Assembly (NCBI RefSeq): GCF_006517435.1
Contig: NZ_VHQG01000001.1
Span: 1-64,000, forward strand
Source of the DNA: Schumannella soli
GTDB lineage: Bacteria; Actinomycetota; Actinomycetes; Actinomycetales; Microbacteriaceae
Direction of reading: 5' to 3'
Length of the DNA stretch: 64,000 bases
Shown here: positions 16,769 to 25,732 of the stretch, in pieces
How the letters are laid out: each line of letters opens with the position of its first letter
Position numbering within the stretch: the stretch's first letter is position 1
Made by a program: the position numbers and the translations under genes
Notes under the pieces: model-generated
What the model was told of the DNA's origin: nothing
The model's database searches: none
Seen by the model: only the letters and a program-made list of their open reading frames with translations

Positions 16769-17755
16769 TCAGTTCGTCTGGGCGCCGGAGCGCGAACGGG
16801 CGACGACGATCGAGGCGCCGAAGTTGATCACGAGCGTGATCAGGAACAGCGCGAGGCCGGCGGCCATGAGGGCCGACAGGCCGAACTGGCTCGACTCGCC
16901 GTAGCGCAGCGCGATCAGCGCCGAGACGGAGTTGGAGCCCGTCTTCAGCAGCTGCCAGTTGAGGGTGAAGATCGGCGAGATGATCATGTAGACCGCGATG
17001 GTCTCGCCGAGTCCGCGACCGAGGCCGAGCATCGTGGCGCCGATGATGCCGCCGCGTCCGAACGGCAGCACGACCGTGCGGATCATGCCCCACCGCGAGG
17101 CGCCGAGCGCCAGCGCGCCCTCGCGCTCGCCGACCGGAGCCTGCGAGAAGGCCTCGCGCATGACCGAGGTCTGGGTGGGCACGATCATCAGGCCGACGAC
17201 GATGCCGGCGATGAACGCGGCCGAGGTGAAGGCGCTGTCGTCGGTCAGGGGGTGCCCCTGCGCATCCGTCACCCGCAGGAAGGGGATCGCCCAGCCGACG
17301 TAGGTCGAGAGCCAGCGCGACACCGGGATGATGTTGTCCTGCAGGAAGAAGACGCCCCACAGGCCGAACACGACACTCGGCACGGCGGCCATGAGGTCGA
17401 CCATGGCGACGAGGAAGCCGCGGAGCCGGCCGCGGGTGATCTCGGAGATCAGCAGCGAGGTGCCGAGCGCGAGCGGCACGCTCACGCACATCGCGACGGC
17501 GGCGATCGTGACGGTTCCGAAGAGCACGGCGGCGATGCCGAAGTGCTTCGTCTCGGGCGACCACTCCTGCTCGACCAGGAACGACGGGCCGGCGACGCCG
17601 AGCGCCTGGCCGCCGTTGATCGACAGGAAGATGCCCACCGCCAGCATGATCGCGACCGTGATGCCGCCGGCCGAGAACGCGGTGCGGCGGAAGACGGCGT
17701 CGGCGAACGACGGGCGCGTGCGCAGCGAGCGCGGGCGGATGTCTGCGGCGGTCAC
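16769..17755 (-). CDS. pstC: Phosphate ABC transporter permease PstC
   Basis: Second membrane subunit of the Pst importer, 328 residues with about six helices. The coupling loop is seen in EGALALGASRWGMIRTVVLP, and a long extracellular loop between helices 1 and 2 (GGQALGVAGPSFLVEQEW) is typical of PstC. It is the first gene of pstC-pstA-pstS. PHO-box-like repeats lie about 150 nt upstream, just after the kinase gene, so the operon has its own phosphate-type promoter even if some transcription also comes from the kinase operon. Confidence 0.96.
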   Translation of the reverse strand: MTAADIRPRSLRTRPSFADAVFRRTAFSAGGITVAIMLAVGIFLSINGGQALGVAGPSFLVEQEWSPETKHFGIAAVLFGTVTIAAVAMCVSVPLALGTSLLISEITRGRLRGFLVAMVDLMAAVPSVVFGLWGVFFLQDNIIPVSRWLSTYVGWAIPFLRVTDAQGHPLTDDSAFTSAAFIAGIVVGLMIVPTQTSVMREAFSQAPVGEREGALALGASRWGMIRTVVLPFGRGGIIGATMLGLGRGLGETIAVYMIISPIFTLNWQLLKTGSNSVSALIALRYGESSQFGLSALMAAGLALFLITLVINFGASIVVARSRSGAQTN

Positions 17756-17907
17756 GAGCGGATCCTCGGGTGGAGAGCGGGGCGGATGAGTCGGGGTCGC
17801 GGCGAGCGCGGTGCGGGTGCTGGGGCGGGCGTCGAAGTCGATCCCGCCGAGCTTCCGGCCGGGTGCGCCGCGGCGCTTCGGCCCGGATTCCCAGCAGGGT
17901 CGAGACA

Positions 17908-17928
17908 GTTGAACCGCGGCAGGTGAAC
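17908..17928 (-). promoter_or_regulatory. PHO-box-like repeats before pstC
   Basis: GTTGAAC at 17908-17914 and GGTGAAC at 17922-17928 (plus strand) read GTTCAAC and GTTCACC on the transcribed strand. They are 14 bp apart, not the usual 11, so the fit is imperfect. Their place before pstC makes a phosphate-responsive regulator the likely ligand. The leader of about 150 nt up to pstC holds no gene. Confidence 0.5.
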
Positions 17929-17942
17929 ACGAGGCGTCCGGG

Positions 17943-19997
17943 TCATGAAGGCCCCCTGACCGCTGACGGGGACGGCGACGGGCGGCCCGGCGACGGGCTC
18001 GCGCTGGGCGTGCTACTCGTCACGCGCAGCTCGATCACGGTGCCGATCGCGACGGAGGTGCCGGCGATCGGGTTCGTGCCGGAGGCGAGGAACGCGGCGC
18101 CCGGGTCGCCGGTCGAGCCGGAACCGTCCGTGACGGTCACCCCGAAGCCGGCCGCGGTCAGCGCGTCCCGGGCCGCCGCGAGCGTCAGTCCTCCGACCTC
18201 GGGCACGCGGTTGCGGCCGGAGGCGACGACGAGATCGACCCGGGATCCGGCCGGCGCCGAGGCCGGCGCGCTCAGCACGGTGCTCTGCGGCTCGGGCGAG
18301 TCGCTCTCGCTCACCACGCCGACTTCAAGGCCGAGCTGGGCGAGCCGCGAGGTCGCCTCGCCGAGTCCCATGCCGGCGAGATCGGGCAGGGCGAGCTCGG
18401 GCTGCGGCGCGGTCGATGCCGTCGGGCGCGGCCCGCGGTTCGCCGGCGCCGACGGAGTCGGCGTGGACGACGGGGCCGCGGAGACCGTTCCGCGGTCGTG
18501 GACGGCCTCGCCCGTGCCGCCGGCGTCGGCGAGCGCCGGCAGGGTCGCGATGCCGGCGACGCCGAGCAGGATCGCGACGGCGGCGATGAGGCCGCCGCGG
18601 CCGCGGGAGGACTCGGCGGCGGGCTCGGCGACGCGGTCACCCGTCGCGCCTGAGCCGGCCGCTGCGACCGAGTGCGATGAACGGGCGGATGCGGAACGCG
18701 CGTCGGCGGAGCCTCGGGGCGTGCTGCTCTGGGCGGGAGAGCCGGCGGCCGAGCGGGCGCGGCGGGTCACGACCTCGGTGCGCGCATCGCGGGACGCGGA
18801 AGCCGGAGCCGGCGCCGGCGTCGATCCCGATGCCGAGCCCGAGATCGCCGCGGTCGAGATCGCCGCGGTCGCGCCGCCGGCCGCCAGCACGCGAGTCGGC
18901 GCGTCGACGGCGCTCCCGACTCCGCCGACGACGCTCGCCCCGGCGCCGCTGCGCACCCCGTCGTCCGCCGTGTCGCCGGACGGCCGCGCCCCGACGCCGG
19001 ATGCCGCCGCGATCGGCCCGAGGCCCGCGAGCGCATCCACCATCCGCCGCCGCAGCTCCTCGGCGTCGCGCGGGCGGCGCAGCGGTGAGGCGGCGAGCGC
19101 CTCGGCGAGCGCGCGATCCACCTCGATCGGCACGTCGGCGCCCTCGACCGAGGCGATCGGCGGGGTCACGACGCCGCCGGACAGCAGGGCATCCCGGCGA
19201 GCGCCGCGATAGGGCGGATGTCCGGTCGCCGCCGCGAAGAGCACGGCCGCGGCCGAGAACAGATCGCCGCGGCGATCGAGCGGGAGCCCGGCGAGCTGCT
19301 CGGGCGCGGCGTAGTCGGGGTTCGCGACGATGCGCGGGGCCAGCGCGGCTGCCGATGCCGAGCCGGGGGATCCCGACTCCGCACCTCCGTCCGCGACCTC
19401 GGCGCCGCCCGCCCCGGCCTCCCGCCGCGCCGTCGGGTCGAGCCCGAGCACGTCATCCCCCAGACTCGCCTCGCCCGACCAGGCGAGCCGGTCGACGTCG
19501 ATCAGCCGCACGTCGGCGGCGCGCACCGCACCGGATGCCGGCACGAGCACGTTCGAGGCCGACACGTCACGGTGCACGAGGCCCGAGCCGTGCACGGCGG
19601 CCAGCGCCGAGAGCAGTCCCTCGGCGAGCTCGCGTACCTCGATCGGCGCGAGCGGACCACGACGCAGCCGTCGGGCCAGCGGCTCGCCGTCGGCCCAGTC
19701 GAGCGCGATCCAGCAGACCACCGTGTCGCCCGAGCGCTGCTCTCCCGCTCCGCGGATCGCGATCACGTTCGGATGCACGACACGGTGCTGTGCCCCGGCG
19801 AGGAAGCGCTCGCGATCCACCGCCCGCACCGAGAGGTGGGGATGCAGCACCTTCAATGCCGCCCGCTCCCCCGTGGCGACGTGCGTCGCCGCGAACACCG
19901 ACGCCGTGGCGCCGCTGCCGCTCAGCTCGCCGAGACGGTAGCCGCCGATCAGATCGGAGTCGGGCTGCTCGGAGGCGGGGCGCTCCGGTGCGCTCAC
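17943..19997 (-). CDS. Membrane Ser/Thr protein kinase with PASTA domains
   Basis: A 684-residue PknB-like kinase. The kinase domain is about residues 20-300, with Gly loop GSGATASV, AALKVL lysine, HRDVSASNVLV and AAPEQ. An Ala/Ser-rich juxtamembrane region follows, then one membrane helix (about 495-515) and two extracellular PASTA repeats (LPDLAGMGLGEATSRLAQLG and VPEVGGLTLAAARDALTAAG). Two unusual points: the catalytic-loop Lys of HRDxKxxN is Ser, and DFG reads DVD. It may be weakly active or a pseudokinase. The start GTG (19995-19997) overlaps the stop of the upstream gene. PASTA kinases normally sense wall fragments; here the gene sits directly upstream of pstC in a PHO-box-led operon. 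Confidence 0.85.
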   Translation of the reverse strand: MSAPERPASEQPDSDLIGGYRLGELSGSGATASVFAATHVATGERAALKVLHPHLSVRAVDRERFLAGAQHRVVHPNVIAIRGAGEQRSGDTVVCWIALDWADGEPLARRLRRGPLAPIEVRELAEGLLSALAAVHGSGLVHRDVSASNVLVPASGAVRAADVRLIDVDRLAWSGEASLGDDVLGLDPTARREAGAGGAEVADGGAESGSPGSASAAALAPRIVANPDYAAPEQLAGLPLDRRGDLFSAAAVLFAAATGHPPYRGARRDALLSGGVVTPPIASVEGADVPIEVDRALAEALAASPLRRPRDAEELRRRMVDALAGLGPIAAASGVGARPSGDTADDGVRSGAGASVVGGVGSAVDAPTRVLAAGGATAAISTAAISGSASGSTPAPAPASASRDARTEVVTRRARSAAGSPAQSSTPRGSADARSASARSSHSVAAAGSGATGDRVAEPAAESSRGRGGLIAAVAILLGVAGIATLPALADAGGTGEAVHDRGTVSAAPSSTPTPSAPANRGPRPTASTAPQPELALPDLAGMGLGEATSRLAQLGLEVGVVSESDSPEPQSTVLSAPASAPAGSRVDLVVASGRNRVPEVGGLTLAAARDALTAAGFGVTVTDGSGSTGDPGAAFLASGTNPIAGTSVAIGTVIELRVTSSTPSASPSPGRPSPSPSAVRGPS

Positions 19998-20566
19998 ACG
20001 CGGGGGCCGCGCCCGAGCTGCGGATGCGACACGCGCGCGACCGGCGCGACGGTCGCCGTGACGAGCGCCTCGAGCGCCGCCAGCAGCGACTTGCGGCGGT
20101 CGCGGTCGGTGGAGTACCACCGGGCGCAGGCGATCACCGGCTCCTCATCGCGGCGCAGGAACCAGCCGAGCGCCGAGCCGTTCAGATCGCGCACGAGACG
20201 CGGCTCGAGCGCGGCGAAGTCGGCGAGTGCCGCGGTCGCGTCGGCGACGGCGGCCGCGGCCGACTCGAAGACGGCGACGCTGCGGGCCAGCATGCGGTGA
20301 TTCGACCCCGCGAGGTGCCACACCGCGGGCTGCACGCCCCGGTCGGCGTCGATCACGACGCGGGCGATGCCGGTTGGGCGCGGTTCGGAGCGACGGCCGG
20401 TGACGTCGGCCGGTGCCGGTCCGAGGTCGACGAGCGGGCGCGACGGGCGGCCGTCGACGCCGAGCACGACGCCGGCGACGCGGCTCGAGTGCTCGCGCCA
20501 CGGGGTGATCTTGGGGCTGGCGGTCGAGTCGAAGGTCGTGACGACGATGCGCGCGGCAGAGGCCAT
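19994..20566 (-). CDS. Uncharacterised 190-residue cytoplasmic protein
   Basis: I do not recognise the family with confidence. It has no signal peptide or membrane helix. The C-terminal part (GWFLRRDEEPVIACARWYST, then RRKSLLAALEALV) loosely resembles YegP/DUF1508 units, which carry a substrate-strand followed by a helix; a similar helix pattern (NHRMLARSVAVFESAAAAV) comes earlier, so it could be a degenerate two-unit form. The ATG at 20564-20566 is preferred over an in-frame ATG three codons earlier, because GAAGGA then lies 8 nt upstream instead of abutting it. It overlaps the kinase gene by GTGA. It is the first gene after a PHO-box-like array, so it may be a kinase partner or substrate. 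Confidence 0.6.
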   Translation of the reverse strand: MASAARIVVTTFDSTASPKITPWREHSSRVAGVVLGVDGRPSRPLVDLGPAPADVTGRRSEPRPTGIARVVIDADRGVQPAVWHLAGSNHRMLARSVAVFESAAAAVADATAALADFAALEPRLVRDLNGSALGWFLRRDEEPVIACARWYSTDRDRRKSLLAALEALVTATVAPVARVSHPQLGRGPRV

Positions 20567-20622
20567 CGGGCACATCCTTCGGGCTCGGATTCGGGTGGGG
20601 CGAAGGAAGATTCGAGCCCCGG

Positions 20623-20662
20623 GATGAACGAGCCCGCCCGCGAAGATGAACGGGAACAGAAC
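20623..20662 (-). promoter_or_regulatory. PHO-box-like array of 11-bp repeats before the kinase operon
   Basis: Plus-strand GATGAAC at 20623-20629 and 20645-20651, and ACAGAAC at 20656-20662, are in strict 11-bp phase (starts 20623, 20645, 20656; the unit at 20634 is degenerate). On the minus strand they read GTTCATC, GTTCATC and GTTCTGT. This is the best-phased PHO-box candidate in the window and lies about 60 nt upstream of the operon start. Confidence 0.6.
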
Positions 20663-20779
20663 CCGATCCCGCCCCCTGACACCAGTTCGGGGGGCGACCG
20701 TTGTGACCCGTCAACGAACTCCCGACAGCCGTCGCGCAACTGTGACGGATGGGGCTGGTGGGAGTGCTCCGGAGACGAC

Positions 20780-20814
20780 GACGCCGCCCCGAGCGGATGC
20801 TGCGGGGCGGCGTC
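20780..20814 (-). terminator. Hairpin terminator after ilvE
   Basis: GACGCCGCCCCG at 20780-20791 pairs perfectly with CGGGGCGGCGTC at 20803-20814 around an 11-nt loop, 24 nt beyond the ilvE stop. Between it and the PHO-box array (20663-20779) no gene is visible. Confidence 0.75.
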
Positions 20815-20837
20815 GGGAGCGCGGGATCGGCGCCGGA

Positions 20838-21953
20838 TCAGTCCTCGGCGTCGAGGCGCACGGTCCAGCCGTGGCGGTCCTCCACGCGGCCGTACTGGAT
20901 GCCGGTCAGCTCCTCGCGCAGCGACAGCGACACCGGCTCGGCCGGCACCGGGAAGTCGATGCGGAGGTCGGCGTTGCGCAGCACGCCGATCGGGGTGACG
21001 ACGGCGGCGGTGCCGCAGGCGAAGGCCTCCACGATCTCACCCGAGGCCACGCCCTCGCGCACCTCGTCGATCGAGACGCGACGCTGCTCGGTCGTGTAGC
21101 CGCGGTCGCGGCCCAGCTGCAGCAGCGAGTCGAGCGTGATGCCCTCGAGGATCGAGTCCGACTCGGGGGTGATCAGCTTGCTGTCGCGGGTCACGAGCAC
21201 GACGTTCATGCCGCCGAGCTCTTCGAGGTACTTGCCCTCCTGCGCATCCAGGAACAGCACCTGCTGGCAGTCGTTGGCCGCGGCCTCCTGCTGCGCCACG
21301 AGCGACGCGGCGTAGTTGCCGCCCGTCTTCGCCGCGCCCATGCCGCCGTGGCCGGCGCGCGTGTACTGCGTCGACAGCCAGATCTCGAGGGGCTGGATGC
21401 CGCCGGTGAAGTAGGCGCCGGCGGGGCTGGCGATCACGTAGTAGTTGACCTTCTTCGCCGCGCGCACCCCCAGGAACGCCTCCTTGGCGAACATGAAGGG
21501 GCGAAGGTAGAGGCTCGTCTCCGGCGCGCTCGGCACCCAGTCGGCATCCGCCTGGATCAGCTGCTTGAGCGAGTCGATGAAGTGCGCCGTCGGCAGCTCG
21601 GGCAGCGCCAGTCGCGCCGCCGAGCGCTGCAGACGCGCGGCGTTCGCCTCGGGACGGAAGGTGCGGATGCTGCCGTCGGCCCAGCGGTACGCCTTGAGCC
21701 CCTCGAAGATCTCCTGCGCGTAATGCAGCACCGAGGCGGCCGGGTCGATCGAGATCGGGCCGTAGGGCTGAACACGCGGACGGTGCCATCCGCCCCACTC
21801 CGACCAGCAGATGTCGACCATGTGATCCGTGAAGAACTGGCCGAAGCCGGGGTTCGCGAGGATCTGCTCGCGCTCCTCGGGGGTCTTGGCGTTCTCGTTG
21901 CGGGTCACGGCGAAGGTGAGGTCCTTCGGGGCCATCGGCAGCTGGATGGGCAT
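20838..21953 (-). CDS. ilvE: Branched-chain amino acid aminotransferase
   Basis: PLP enzyme making Leu, Ile and Val from their 2-keto acids in the cytoplasm; 371 residues, the normal length for the actinobacterial type. Family segments: VLHYAQEIFEGLKAYR, LYLRPFMFA, KTGGNYAASL with the PLP lysine, EELGGMNV, GITLDSLL and EAFACGTAAVVTPIG. It lies 26 nt after leuB on the same strand, so leuB-ilvE is an operon for leucine and branched-chain synthesis. A strong hairpin terminates it. Confidence 0.97.
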   Translation of the reverse strand: MPIQLPMAPKDLTFAVTRNENAKTPEEREQILANPGFGQFFTDHMVDICWSEWGGWHRPRVQPYGPISIDPAASVLHYAQEIFEGLKAYRWADGSIRTFRPEANAARLQRSAARLALPELPTAHFIDSLKQLIQADADWVPSAPETSLYLRPFMFAKEAFLGVRAAKKVNYYVIASPAGAYFTGGIQPLEIWLSTQYTRAGHGGMGAAKTGGNYAASLVAQQEAAANDCQQVLFLDAQEGKYLEELGGMNVVLVTRDSKLITPESDSILEGITLDSLLQLGRDRGYTTEQRRVSIDEVREGVASGEIVEAFACGTAAVVTPIGVLRNADLRIDFPVPAEPVSLSLREELTGIQYGRVEDRHGWTVRLDAED

Positions 21954-21979
21954 GTGCTGTACTCCGGGTTCGTGTGGTG

Positions 21980-23044
21980 TCAGTGGGTGGGCGCCGCCGC
22001 CGCGACGCGCTGGGCGATCGCCGCGCCGACCTCGGAGGTCGTGCGGGTCGCGGAGCCGCGCTCGGCGAGGTCGGCGCTGACGGCCTCGGTCACGCGGGCG
22101 GCCGCCTCGGGGAGCCCGACGTGGTCGAGCAGGAGCGCCGCCGACAGGATCGCGGCAGTGGGGTCGGCCTTCTGCTGCCCGGCGATGTCGGGAGCAGAGC
22201 CGTGAACCGGCTCGAACATGCTCGGGAACGCGCCCTCCGGGTTGACGTTGCCCGAGGCGGCGAGCCCGATGCCGCCGCTGATCGCGCCGGCCAGATCGGT
22301 CAGGATGTCGCCGAAGAGGTTGTCGGTGACGATGACGTCGAACCTAGCAGGGTCGGTGACCAGGAAGATGGTCGCCGCATCCACGTGCAGGTAGTCCCAG
22401 ACCACGTCCGGATGATTGGACGCCTCAGCCGAGACGAGGCGCGACCAGGTGGATCCGGCGTGAGTGAGCACGTTCGTCTTGTGCACCAGGGTGACCTTCT
22501 TGCCGCGCTTCTCGGCCAGCTCGAACGCGTGCTTCACGACGCGCTCGACGCCGTAGGCGGTGTTGATGCTCACCTCGGTGGCGATCTCGTGCGGGGTGCC
22601 CTGGCGGATGACGCCGCCGTTGCCGACGTAGGGCCCCTCGGTGCCCTCGCGCACGATCACGAAGTCGACCTCGCCCGGATCCGCGAGCGGGCTCGTGACC
22701 GAGGGGTAGAGCTTGGTGGGGCGCAGGTTGACGTAGTGGTCGAAGGCGAAGCGCAGCTTGAGCAGCAGTCCGCGCTCGATGATGCCGCCGGCCAGGCGCG
22801 GGTCGCGGGGGTCGCCGCCGACCGCGCCGAACAGGATCGCCTCGTGCTGCGCGAGCGTCGCCAGGTCGTCGTCGCCGAGGATCTCGCCGGTCGCGAGGAA
22901 GTGCTCAGCGCCGAAGGGGTACTCCGTGGTCGTGACCTCGACGTCGGGCCCGACCGCGGCCTTCAGCACGGCGAGCGCCTCGGCGACCACCTCGACTCCG
23001 ATGCCGTCTCCGGGGATGGTGGCGAGGTCGAGAACGCGGGTCAC
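21980..23044 (-). CDS. leuB: 3-Isopropylmalate dehydrogenase
   Basis: Oxidises and decarboxylates 3-isopropylmalate in leucine synthesis; 354 residues, typical of the actinobacterial form. Seen: [10 protein letters not shown] at the N-terminus, [26 protein letters not shown] with the substrate-binding Arg, the metal-binding [17 protein letters not shown], and the NAD-binding [12 protein letters not shown]. It is followed 26 nt later by ilvE. leuA and leuCD are not in this window. Confidence 0.97.
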   Translation of the reverse strand: MTRVLDLATIPGDGIGVEVVAEALAVLKAAVGPDVEVTTTEYPFGAEHFLATGEILGDDDLATLAQHEAILFGAVGGDPRDPRLAGGIIERGLLLKLRFAFDHYVNLRPTKLYPSVTSPLADPGEVDFVIVREGTEGPYVGNGGVIRQGTPHEIATEVSINTAYGVERVVKHAFELAEKRGKKVTLVHKTNVLTHAGSTWSRLVSAEASNHPDVVWDYLHVDAATIFLVTDPARFDVIVTDNLFGDILTDLAGAISGGIGLAASGNVNPEGAFPSMFEPVHGSAPDIAGQQKADPTAAILSAALLLDHVGLPEAAARVTEAVSADLAERGSATRTTSEVGAAIAQRVAAAAPTH

Positions 23045-23126
23045 GCAGGAGCTCCTGTCGGTGCGGGGAAGGATATCGCCAGTCGCAGGGCGGAGCCGTC
23101 GTCGACTGCGCGCTCAGCCTACTCCG

Positions 23127-23159
23127 GCGCTCCCGCGCGACTCGGCCGTGCGGGAGCGC
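23127..23159 (-). terminator. Hairpin terminator after the Gln/Pro-rich protein gene
   Basis: GCGCTCCCGC at 23127-23136 and GCGGGAGCGC at 23150-23159 form a perfect 10-bp stem with a 13-nt loop, just beyond the stop at 23167. Confidence 0.65.
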
Positions 23160-23166
23160 GCCCGCG

Positions 23167-23964
23167 TCAGGACGGCAGCAGGTAGAGCAGCGAGAGCACG
23201 AAGCCGACCGCGATGTAGCCGCCGAGGGCGACTCCGGCTGCGGCGGGGATGCGGCCGGCGCCGCGCCGCGTGAGCACCAGGATGCCGAACACGATCGCGC
23301 CGAGCGCGGCGAGGAAGCTGAGGGTGCCGAAGATCCAGTTGATGGCCGAATAGAAGTCGTAGATGCCGGTGCGGGACACCGCGAACAGCACGAGCCGCCC
23401 GATCAGCTCGATGACGGCAGCGCCGCCGCCGAGCAGGAGCGCGAGGAAGCCGAGGCCGAACGGCGCTCGAGCGCCCGGTGCCGGAGCGAGCGGAGAGCCG
23501 GGGGCCGGGGCGCCGTAGCCGCCGGGCGCGGTCGGCTGGCCGGGCACCGGGCCCGCCGCGGGCTGGCCGTACTGCTGGGCGGGCTGGGCGTAGGCGGGCT
23601 GCTGGGCGGGCTGGCCGTAGGTCGGCTGCTGAGCGGGCTGGGCGTACGCCGACTGCTGAGCGGGCTGGCCGTACTGCTGCGGCACGGGCTGGCCGTACGC
23701 CGGCTGCGGAGCCGGATCGCCGTGCTGCTGAGCCGGCTGGCCGTACTGCTGCGGCGCGGGCTGACCGGACGACTGCGGCGGCGGCTGCTGGCCGGGGACC
23801 TGCTGCGCAGCAGGCGGGGCCGCGATCGGCGCGGCGTCCGGCGCCGACGGAGCGGGGCGCAGCACGTCGCGCACCCGCGTCTCCTCGTCGATCTGGTCGT
23901 CGATCGGCGGCACGGGCGCGCTCGACGCGGGGGTCTCGGGCTGGGGATGCTGGGGGTCGGTCAC
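23167..23964 (-). CDS. Membrane protein with Gln/Pro/Tyr-rich cytoplasmic tail
   Basis: A 265-residue protein of unknown function. The N-terminal half is low complexity with repeated AQQPxYGQP-like units (about residues 60-140). The C-terminal half has three to four hydrophobic segments (starting near FGLGFLALLLGGGAAVIELIG). Proteins of this plan are common in actinobacteria and often act at the division or wall machinery, but nothing here proves a role. GTG at 23962-23964 was chosen because GAGGAG lies 6 nt upstream; an in-frame upstream ATG gives a basic leader without a ribosome site. It stands alone between leuB and serA, with a terminator on each side. Confidence 0.65.
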   Translation of the reverse strand: MTDPQHPQPETPASSAPVPPIDDQIDEETRVRDVLRPAPSAPDAAPIAAPPAAQQVPGQQPPPQSSGQPAPQQYGQPAQQHGDPAPQPAYGQPVPQQYGQPAQQSAYAQPAQQPTYGQPAQQPAYAQPAQQYGQPAAGPVPGQPTAPGGYGAPAPGSPLAPAPGARAPFGLGFLALLLGGGAAVIELIGRLVLFAVSRTGIYDFYSAINWIFGTLSFLAALGAIVFGILVLTRRGAGRIPAAAGVALGGYIAVGFVLSLLYLLPS

Positions 23965-24090
23965 GGCGGAGCTCCTCACGCGCCGCCCGACGGCGGCCAC
24001 GCATCCACCCTAGGAGGGCGCGTGCCGGGGCGCACCGGGCACCACTCCCCACGCGGCGAGCGGAGGGCGTCCCCTCATCCCCCGCACGAC

Positions 24091-24125
24091 GACGGCCCCG
24101 GCGCTGCGGGAGCGCCGGGGCCGTC
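24091..24125 (-). terminator. Strong hairpin terminator after serA
   Basis: A perfect 15-bp stem: GACGGCCCCGGCGCT at 24091-24105, loop GCGGG, and its exact complement at 24111-24125. It lies 15 nt past the serA stop. Confidence 0.85.
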
Positions 24126-24139
24126 GAGGAGCAGAGAAC

Positions 24140-25732
24140 TCAGTCGAGCACGATGTCGATCTCGCGCAGCAGCGTCGCGTCGATCGCGGTGCGCACCGTC
24201 TCGAGCAGCTCGTCGGGCACGCGCGAGTCGACCGTCAGCACGCTGAGGGCCTGACCGCCGGCGCTCTGCCGCGCGATCTGCATGCCCGCGATGTTGATGT
24301 CGGCCTCGCCGAACTCGCGACCGTAGACCGCGACGATGCCCGGGCGGTCGGTGTAGAGCATGACGATGAAGTGCTCGGCGACCGGCAGCTCGACGTCGAA
24401 GCCGTTGATCTCGACGATCTTCTCGATCTGCTTCGGTCCGGTCAGGGTGCCCGAGACCGACACCTGGCTGCCGTCGGCGAGAGCGCCGCGCAGGGTGATC
24501 AGGTTGCGGTACTCCGGGCTCTCCGGGTCGGTCAGCAGGCGAGCCGCGACACCGCGCTGCTCAGCGAGCAGCGGCGCGTTCACGTAGCTGACCTGCTCGG
24601 TGACGACGTTCGAGAACACGCCCTTGAGGGCGGCGAGCTTGAGCACGCTCACGTCGTAGTCGACGAGCTCGCCGCGGATCTCGACATCCAGGCTCGTGAT
24701 CGCACTGCCCGCGAGACCCGAGAACACCTGGCCGAGCTTCTCGGTCAGCGGGATGCCGGGGCGCACGTAGGGGTCGATGACGCCGCCGGCGACGTTCACC
24801 GCATCCGGCACCAGCTCGCCGCCGAGCGCGAGGCGCACCGACCGGGCGACCGAGACGCCGGCCTTCTCCTGCGCCTCGTCGGTCGAGGCGCCGAGGTGCG
24901 GCGTGACGACGACGTTCGGCAGGGCGAGCAGCGGCGAGTCCTTCGGGGGCTCGCTGACGAAGACGTCGAGACCGGCGCCGGCGATCACGTTCGCCTGCAG
25001 CGCCTCGAACAGCGCCGCCTCGTCGATCAGGCCGCCGCGCGCGACGTTGACGATGTAGGCGGTCGGCTTCATCTTGGCGAGCTGCTCGGTGCCGATCATC
25101 CCCGTGGTCTCGGGGGTCTTCGGCATGTGGATCGTGATGAAGTCGCTCTGCGCGAGCAGCTCGTCGAGGCTCAGCAGGGTCACGCCGAGCTGCTGTGCGC
25201 GGTTCGCGGTGACGTAGGGGTCGTAGGCGACGACGTTCACGCCGAAGGCCTGCAGACGGGCCGTGATGAGCGCGCCGATGCGGCCGAGGCCGATGATGCC
25301 GACGGTCTTCTCGTAGAGCTCGGTGCCGGTGTACGACGAGCGCTTCCAGGCGCCCCCGGCGAGGCTCGCGTGCGCGGCCGGGATGTGGCGGGCGAGGCTC
25401 AGGATGTGGCCCACCGTGAGCTCGGCCGCGCTGATGATGTTCGACGTCGGCGCGTTGACGACCATGACGCCGGCCTGCGTGGCCGACTTGATGTCGACGT
25501 TGTCGAGCCCGACGCCCGCGCGGGCGACGACCTTGAGGCGCGGGGCCGCGGCGATCGCCTCGGCGTCGACCTGCGTCGCAGAGCGGATGAGGATCGCGTC
25601 GGCCTCGGCGAGAGCGGAGAGCAGAGCGGGGCGATCGGTGCCGTCGACATCGCGGATGTCGAAGTCGGGCCCGAGGGCGTCGACGGTGGCGGGCGAGAGC
25701 TGTTCGGCGATCAGGACGACCGGCTTTGACAC
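24140..25732 (-). CDS. serA: D-3-phosphoglycerate dehydrogenase
   Basis: First enzyme of serine synthesis, oxidising 3-phosphoglycerate with NAD. The 530-residue length matches the long, mycobacterial-type SerA: substrate and nucleotide domains (RSATQVD, ARAGVGLDNVD, GIIGLGRIGALI, PHLGASTDEAQEKAG), then the intervening domain and a C-terminal ACT domain (HFIVMLYTDRPGIVAVYG). The GTG at 25730-25732 was chosen because VSKPVVLIAEQL is the usual SerA N-terminus. A -10-like TAGGCT lies at 25863-25868 (minus), implying an mRNA leader of about 120 nt. ACT domains typically give feedback inhibition by serine. Confidence 0.97.
   Translation of the reverse strand: MSKPVVLIAEQLSPATVDALGPDFDIRDVDGTDRPALLSALAEADAILIRSATQVDAEAIAAAPRLKVVARAGVGLDNVDIKSATQAGVMVVNAPTSNIISAAELTVGHILSLARHIPAAHASLAGGAWKRSSYTGTELYEKTVGIIGLGRIGALITARLQAFGVNVVAYDPYVTANRAQQLGVTLLSLDELLAQSDFITIHMPKTPETTGMIGTEQLAKMKPTAYIVNVARGGLIDEAALFEALQANVIAGAGLDVFVSEPPKDSPLLALPNVVVTPHLGASTDEAQEKAGVSVARSVRLALGGELVPDAVNVAGGVIDPYVRPGIPLTEKLGQVFSGLAGSAITSLDVEIRGELVDYDVSVLKLAALKGVFSNVVTEQVSYVNAPLLAEQRGVAARLLTDPESPEYRNLITLRGALADGSQVSVSGTLTGPKQIEKIVEINGFDVELPVAEHFIVMLYTDRPGIVAVYGREFGEADINIAGMQIARQSAGGQALSVLTVDSRVPDELLETVRTAIDATLLREIDIVLD

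Noticed and set aside
23550-23780. Repeats in the Gln/Pro-rich protein gene as a CRISPR-like or mobile repeat
   Set aside because: They are in-frame codon repeats (AQQPxYGQP units) within one coding region.
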